This document shows, piece by piece, positions 60,581 through 64,000 of a stretch of 64,000 nucleotides of DNA. The position numbers were made by a program, and so were the translations under genes. Where the stretch lies: NCBI GenBank assembly GCA_937136425.1, contig CAKZON010000076.1, forward strand, positions 24,123 to 88,122, written 5' to 3'. The DNA comes from an uncultured Crocinitomix sp. (GTDB lineage: Bacteria; Bacteroidota; Bacteroidia; Flavobacteriales_D; Crocinitomicaceae). Each line of letters begins with the position of its first letter. Position 1 is the first letter of the stretch. The notes beneath the pieces were generated by a model. That model was not told the DNA's origin. It worked only from the letters and a program-made list of their open reading frames with translations, and did not search any database.

Positions 60581-60588
60581 CAAATATA
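60581..60588 (-). promoter_or_regulatory. Candidate Bacteroidota -7 box (minus strand TATATTTG)
   Basis: Exact TAnnTTTG on the minus strand, 15 bp before the start codon at 60565. It overlaps the alternative ATG at 60583 and so favours the shorter start. A TTG on the minus strand (60604-60606) is a possible, slightly close -33 element. Confidence 0.55.
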
Positions 60589-60670
60589 CTTTAATTGTTT
60601 TGTCAAGAATAGCGCTGAAATGACTTAAATCGAGATTTTTTTACATTTCTAAGAGTTGTAAAACCAGTAA

Positions 60671-61018
60671 TTAACTCTTCATGTATCCAACAATCGCTAA
60701 TGTGATAACTGCTAAAACAAAAATAATCAAGAAGTAACGGAAAAAAGCAATTGGAATAATATTTCTACGCGTTTCGGCTGAAACCATAAAATTGGCGTCT
60801 TGTGCCTTTCCAAATTCGCGATCTCGCACGGCAAATAAATAGACAATAGCATTTTCATGCTCTTCCTCGTCACGTTCAAACCAAATGTTTTTTTCGGTCA
60901 GTTTTTTTTCGAATAAATCAGCTTCAAGTTCTGTATTGAAATTAAAAATTCGATAATCCTTATTTGTTGGATGATCAACATAATTGACTAATCCAAATTT
61001 GCCTATTCGCTTACCCAT
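60671..61018 (-). CDS. Small conserved protein with one C-terminal membrane helix
   Basis: 115 residues. The soluble part (1-85) is mixed alpha/beta (FGLVNYVDHPTNKDYRIFNFNTELEADLFEKKL, ENAIVYLFAVRDREFGKA). A membrane helix spans about 90-112 (FFRYFLIIFVLAVITLAIVGY). No known family was recognised. Its first codons overlap the nitroreductase 3' end by 16 bp, so translation is probably coupled. Confidence 0.7.
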   Translation of the reverse strand: MGKRIGKFGLVNYVDHPTNKDYRIFNFNTELEADLFEKKLTEKNIWFERDEEEHENAIVYLFAVRDREFGKAQDANFMVSAETRRNIIPIAFFRYFLIIFVLAVITLAIVGYMKS

Positions 61019-61596
61019 TCTGTAAAATATTCAATTGGTTTACGGTGACCTTTAGGCCATTCAAAATCTACTTTTGGATACCCCACATAAAACAGTGCTA
61101 AACATTTATCTGTTTCATTTATGCCTAAAAAATCATTCATGACTGGTGTATAAATTATTTTTGGTGTTGACCAAAAAGCTCCAAGTCCCCAAGCTGTACA
61201 TGTTAAATGCATATTTTGTATGGCGCAAGCAACCGCTTCAATTTCTTCCAATTCCATTATTTTGCTTTCAGGATCTCGTTTGAGAGAAACAGCAATAACG
61301 GCACCCGACATAATCGGACGATTTTTTAGTTTATTAAATTTAAGTTCTTTAAATTCTTCAGGTGGTGTATTTTCTGTATAATAATTAGACAAAAATTCAG
61401 ATAATCTGTTCCGGCCTTCATCAATAAAAACCTTAAAAGTCCATGGTTGCGTTAATCCATGACTTGGCGCCCAAATAGCATTGTTTAGTAAAACTTCAAT
61501 TTGTTCTTTATGAATTTTTCTATCAGAAAACTGTTCTGGATATATTGTGCGCCGGTCTTTAATCAGGTCGCTTATTTCGCTTAGGTTATATTTCAT
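61003..61596 (-). CDS. Nitroreductase family protein (FMN-dependent)
   Basis: 197 residues, dimeric FMN enzyme fold, cytoplasmic. Visible are the N-terminal SDLIKDRRTIYPEQFSDRKI with the FMN-binding Arg pair, the VLLNNAIWAPSHGLTQPWTFKVF segment (TQPW, FMN region) and the late AIQNMHLTCTAWGLGAFWST. It reduces nitro compounds or quinones using NAD(P)H in relatives; the actual substrate is unknown. The operon continues into the small membrane-anchored gene. Confidence 0.9.
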   Translation of the reverse strand: MKYNLSEISDLIKDRRTIYPEQFSDRKIHKEQIEVLLNNAIWAPSHGLTQPWTFKVFIDEGRNRLSEFLSNYYTENTPPEEFKELKFNKLKNRPIMSGAVIAVSLKRDPESKIMELEEIEAVACAIQNMHLTCTAWGLGAFWSTPKIIYTPVMNDFLGINETDKCLALFYVGYPKVDFEWPKGHRKPIEYFTEWVSE

Positions 61597-61612
61597 ACTT
61601 TAAAACTTGTGG

Positions 61613-61620
61613 CAAAATTA
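61613..61620 (-). promoter_or_regulatory. Candidate Bacteroidota -7 box (minus strand TAATTTTG)
   Basis: Exact TAnnTTTG on the minus strand, 16 bp before the nitroreductase ATG at 61596. The gap to the Maf gene (61597-61720) holds nothing else recognisable. Confidence 0.45.
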
Positions 61621-61720
61621 GCGGTTTTTTGCAGAGTAAGTCGATTGACTTAAGCTTGATTTCAATCAATGATTAAATTTGATGAACTAGAACACAAAAA
61701 TAATAAAAGTAGTATTCTTC

Positions 61721-62299
61721 CTAAAACTTCTTTAAAGCCGCGTAAACTTTGTGAACTGGTAATCCCATTACGTTATAGTATGATCCTTCTAATCGCTCAA
61801 TTCCTATATAGCCTATCCATTCTTGAACACCATATGCTCCTGCTTTATCAAAAGGCTGGTATCGGTGAACGTAATATTGAATTTCTTCTGCTGAAAGTGT
61901 TGAAAAATGAACTTTAGTACTGTCGCTAAAAATAACTTTTTCTTTTCTTGATTGAATACAAACACCAGTAACAACAGTGTGTGTGCTGCCAGATAATTTT
62001 GTAATCATGCTTTTAGCGTCATTAACAGATAGTGGTTTTTCTAAAATTTGGTCGTCTTTTATTACAATCGTATCTGCCGTTATGATTATTGTTTCCCGAT
62101 CTAAAATGTCATGAAATGCATCTGCTTTTTTTTCTGCTAAAAAGGTGGGAACGTCCTCGGCTTTTATTTCTTTCGGGTAGGATTCGTCAACATCTCTTGA
62201 ACGAACTTCAAATTCAATATCTAAACCTGTAAGTAGTTCATGTCTACGAGGCGATTGAGATGCAAGAATGATTCTGTAAGGATCTAAATTATTAAGCAT
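61721..62299 (-). CDS. maf: Maf-like nucleotide pyrophosphatase
   Basis: 192 residues from MLNNLDPYRIILASQSPRRHELL (62299); the upstream ATG at 62323 lies within the preceding gene. House-cleaning nucleoside triphosphate pyrophosphatase (dTTP/UTP type). Motifs: ASQSPRRHELL (phosphate binding), DVDESYP (Asp/Glu), IITADTIV with the catalytic Asp, and the C-terminal AGAYGVQEWIGYIGIERLEGSYYNVMGLP. It overlaps the UbiA gene by 8 bp. The Maf-UbiA gene pair is common in Bacteroidota. Confidence 0.93.
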   Translation of the reverse strand: MLNNLDPYRIILASQSPRRHELLTGLDIEFEVRSRDVDESYPKEIKAEDVPTFLAEKKADAFHDILDRETIIITADTIVIKDDQILEKPLSVNDAKSMITKLSGSTHTVVTGVCIQSRKEKVIFSDSTKVHFSTLSAEEIQYYVHRYQPFDKAGAYGVQEWIGYIGIERLEGSYYNVMGLPVHKVYAALKKF

Positions 62300-63299
62300 A
62301 AAATAAAGCTGAAATAACTCCAAATAGCATGGCTATTTTAATAAAGTTGGAGGATAATAAATATGATTTAGGACGATTTCTTGTAAATGTAATGTAAAGG
62401 GATGCAATTATAGCGAGCATTACAAATAACAAAAGGTATAAAAATAAGGATTGAGTTGGTTTGGAATTATGAGGACTAATAAACATTCCGTCAATCACGT
62501 AATAGGCGAGTGGAGCTAATATTAGTAAATAAAGGAAACCAATAAAGAGCTTTGTTTTAGCAAATCCAAAACGAATAGGAAATGTTTGGCTTTGTAATAA
62601 TAAATCTCCTTTGACATCTGCCATGTCTTTAATTATTTCTCTAATTAGGTTTAAGAAAAACGCAAATGCGCAATACGTGATAATGGCAAGAATATTATCT
62701 GCAATAAAGATTTGATCATTCAATCCAAATGGGGAGTTCGCTCCAAAATTAGAGAAGGCACCATAAATGAAAACGTAAAAAGGAACTATACCAGTTAAGA
62801 AAGCAACAATTAAATTTCCCGATAAAAATTTACGTTTATAAACTGCCGAGTAAAAATAGAGAAGGTTTATTGAAACAAAAGAAATACCCAATATCCACCA
62901 GTTTTCCAGACGGTAGGATAAGAAAATTGAAATTAAAAAACCTATTCCATTGAAGGTCCAATTTAGAATAATTGCCCAACGTCGTTTAATGTATTTATCA
63001 ATGATTAATCGCTTAGGTTTGTTTATTCGATCTGCTTTTTGATCAAAATAATCATTGATAATGTTTCCAGATGCTGCAATTAATACAACTGATAAAACTA
63101 ATAGAAGGAAATTAAAATCACTAAATCCTAATCGATCAAGCAGTGATGGTAGATCTTGAGCAACACCAATCTCAGAAAGAACATATTGGCGTTCTAAATG
63201 GTAATTGGACAAAAGCCCATAAAATAAACACATAGTCAATACAATCACCAGTAAATTCGAGAGGCGAATCAAGCGAAAGAATTGATAAATAAGTTGCAT
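62292..63299 (-). CDS. UbiA-family prenyltransferase (geranylgeranylglycerol-phosphate type)
   Basis: 335 residues from MQLIYQFFRLIRLSN (63299). An exact -7 box at 63323-63330 lies between this ATG and the upstream alternative at 63392, so the shorter start is favoured. About nine membrane helices. The two Asp-rich catalytic motifs are NDYFDQKADRINKPKR (~75-90) and IIKDMADVKGD (~205-215). Relatives add prenyl chains to small acceptors such as glyceryl phosphate; the substrate here is not known. It overlaps maf by 8 bp. Confidence 0.88.
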   Translation of the reverse strand: MQLIYQFFRLIRLSNLLVIVLTMCLFYGLLSNYHLERQYVLSEIGVAQDLPSLLDRLGFSDFNFLLLVLSVVLIAASGNIINDYFDQKADRINKPKRLIIDKYIKRRWAIILNWTFNGIGFLISIFLSYRLENWWILGISFVSINLLYFYSAVYKRKFLSGNLIVAFLTGIVPFYVFIYGAFSNFGANSPFGLNDQIFIADNILAIITYCAFAFFLNLIREIIKDMADVKGDLLLQSQTFPIRFGFAKTKLFIGFLYLLILAPLAYYVIDGMFISPHNSKPTQSLFLYLLLFVMLAIIASLYITFTRNRPKSYLLSSNFIKIAMLFGVISALFYA

Positions 63300-63322
63300 G
63301 GGCAGTTGCGTAGGTTTTTTTA

Positions 63323-63330
63323 CAAATATA
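63323..63330 (-). promoter_or_regulatory. Candidate Bacteroidota -7 box (minus strand TATATTTG)
   Basis: Exact TAnnTTTG on the minus strand, 23 bp before the UbiA start at 63299. A TTGACA-like element (TTG at 63355-63357 on the minus strand) lies 24 bp further upstream. Confidence 0.5.
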
Positions 63331-63468
63331 CGTGAAATAGATGTCTTTGTAGTGTCAATAGCTGTGATTGAAGAATTTGCATAATAATTCAAATACTGAA
63401 ACCTGTTGCTATGTTAAACAATTAGAACATAGGTATGTATAAAAAAGGAAGTGCCTCAGTTACCGGAT

Positions 63469-64000
63469 CTATCGCTTAATTTCATACATTGTTCGACGGT
63501 TTAACTGATGCATGGCTGCCTGCTGTGCTGCCGGAAGACTATTAATATAAGCTTCTGTTAGTTCCGTTGAAGTTCCGTTAATGTCAATAACGTTAGGTTT
63601 AGTTTCTCCATAACCTTTGGCGGTTAATCGCTCTGCACTAATTCCTTTGTCTACCAAATACTTCATTACCGATTTAGCACGATTGTCTGATAGTTTCATA
63701 TTTCGATCATCATGACCTTGTGCATCAGTATGCCCTTGCAACTCTATATTTAGAGTAGGGTTATTTGCCAAGAATGTGGCAAAATCATCTAATACAGGAA
63801 AGGATTCTTTACGCAATACATATGAATCTAGATCAAAAAATACGTTTTCTAAAGTAACCGGTTCAGTTGTGTGAATGGGTTTTAACGGTACATCCTGATG
63901 ATATGGTTCTGTCGAGTTTTCAGGAACGGTTAAGTTAAATTCAATAGAATAAGGCAGGTATTTGTCTTTATTCACCAATAAAGCGTAGCGCTTGTTAGTT
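63469..64000 (-). CDS. OmpA-family protein, C-terminal part
   Basis: Partial: the frame is open to the right edge of the window (reading TNKRYALLVNKDKYLPYSI before the first in-frame TTG at 63978), so the true start lies beyond it. The ~177 visible residues hold an OmpA-type peptidoglycan-binding domain: NVFFDLDSYVLRKESFPVLDDFATFL, IELQGHTDAQGHDDRNMKLSDNRAKSVMKYLVDKGI and LTAKGYGETKPNV. The preceding beta segment is typical of Bacteroidota OmpA proteins with repeat-containing N termini. It anchors the outer membrane to peptidoglycan in relatives. Confidence 0.93.
   Translation of the reverse strand, partial: TNKRYALLVNKDKYLPYSIEFNLTVPENSTEPYHQDVPLKPIHTTEPVTLENVFFDLDSYVLRKESFPVLDDFATFLANNPTLNIELQGHTDAQGHDDRNMKLSDNRAKSVMKYLVDKGISAERLTAKGYGETKPNVIDINGTSTELTEAYINSLPAAQQAAMHQLNRRTMYEIKR

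Noticed and set aside
1..64000. tRNA, rRNA, riboswitch or transposase genes
   Set aside because: No convincing candidate was seen in any gap; a covariance-model search would be needed to exclude small RNAs.

Overview
The window is AT-rich chromosomal DNA from a member of the Bacteroidota, most likely Flavobacteriales. Three things point there: type IX secretion (T9SS) sorting domains on two exported proteins, several promoter-like TAnnTTTG boxes just upstream of genes, and family-typical gene content (DUF3822 next to rsmD and coaD; WbqC, lepB and dapB in a row; many predicted outer-membrane barrels and SxxC lipoproteins). No rRNA, tRNA, CRISPR array, prophage, transposase or plasmid gene was found. 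Most of the window is ordinary core genome.

Layout. 1-5961: the end of a sortilin-like glycosyl hydrolase, a barrel protein, then a minus-strand block of a GIY-YIG/WbqC fusion, lepB and dapB. 6103-11366: two paralogous lipoproteins, ettA, a terminator, a CBS-domain cystathionine beta-synthase and a BtuF-like protein. 11369-18383: membrane proteins, two family 2 glycosyltransferases, a DUF547 protein, rlmF, a DUF3010 protein and a sugar epimerase. 18529-22168: small genes, including an acetyltransferase without an ordinary start codon, and an ECF42-type sigma factor with its DGPF partner. 22285-30919: a TonB-dependent-type barrel, a MORN/EF-hand/TonB-C chimera, a 160-bp tandem repeat array and an AddA/RecB-like helicase-nuclease. 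31016-36171: a barrel/HhH-barrel/histidine kinase operon and aroB. 36257-43897: T9SS cargo with a LamG domain, an adenine deaminase operon with three small enzymes, proline dehydrogenase and a family 39 glycosyltransferase. 43878-50017: a RecD-like helicase with a small cysteine-rich CWC gene, then DUF3822-rsmD-coaD and a thioredoxin-fold protein lacking its cysteines. 50050-56321: a minus-strand cluster (DgkA, DUF4184, BchE-like B12 radical SAM, Coq4-like, DUF4173-like) with a winged-helix regulator. 56457-64000: a gingipain-type C25 protease with T9SS tail, nitroreductase, Maf, a UbiA prenyltransferase and part of an OmpA-family protein.

The most interesting part is 50050-56321. A BchE-like B12-binding radical SAM enzyme is packed 1 bp behind a Coq4-like protein whose HDxxHx11E metal motif is intact. 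The operon they belong to and the neighbouring regulator operon both carry an identical 16-base dyad (CTTTG-AAAAA-CAAAG-T) just before their first start codon, which suggests shared control by that regulator. Also notable are the structured 160-bp repeat array at 27241-27769, the nuclease-WbqC fusion, the start-codon problem at 18903 and a 59-residue CWC gene at 43878-44057.
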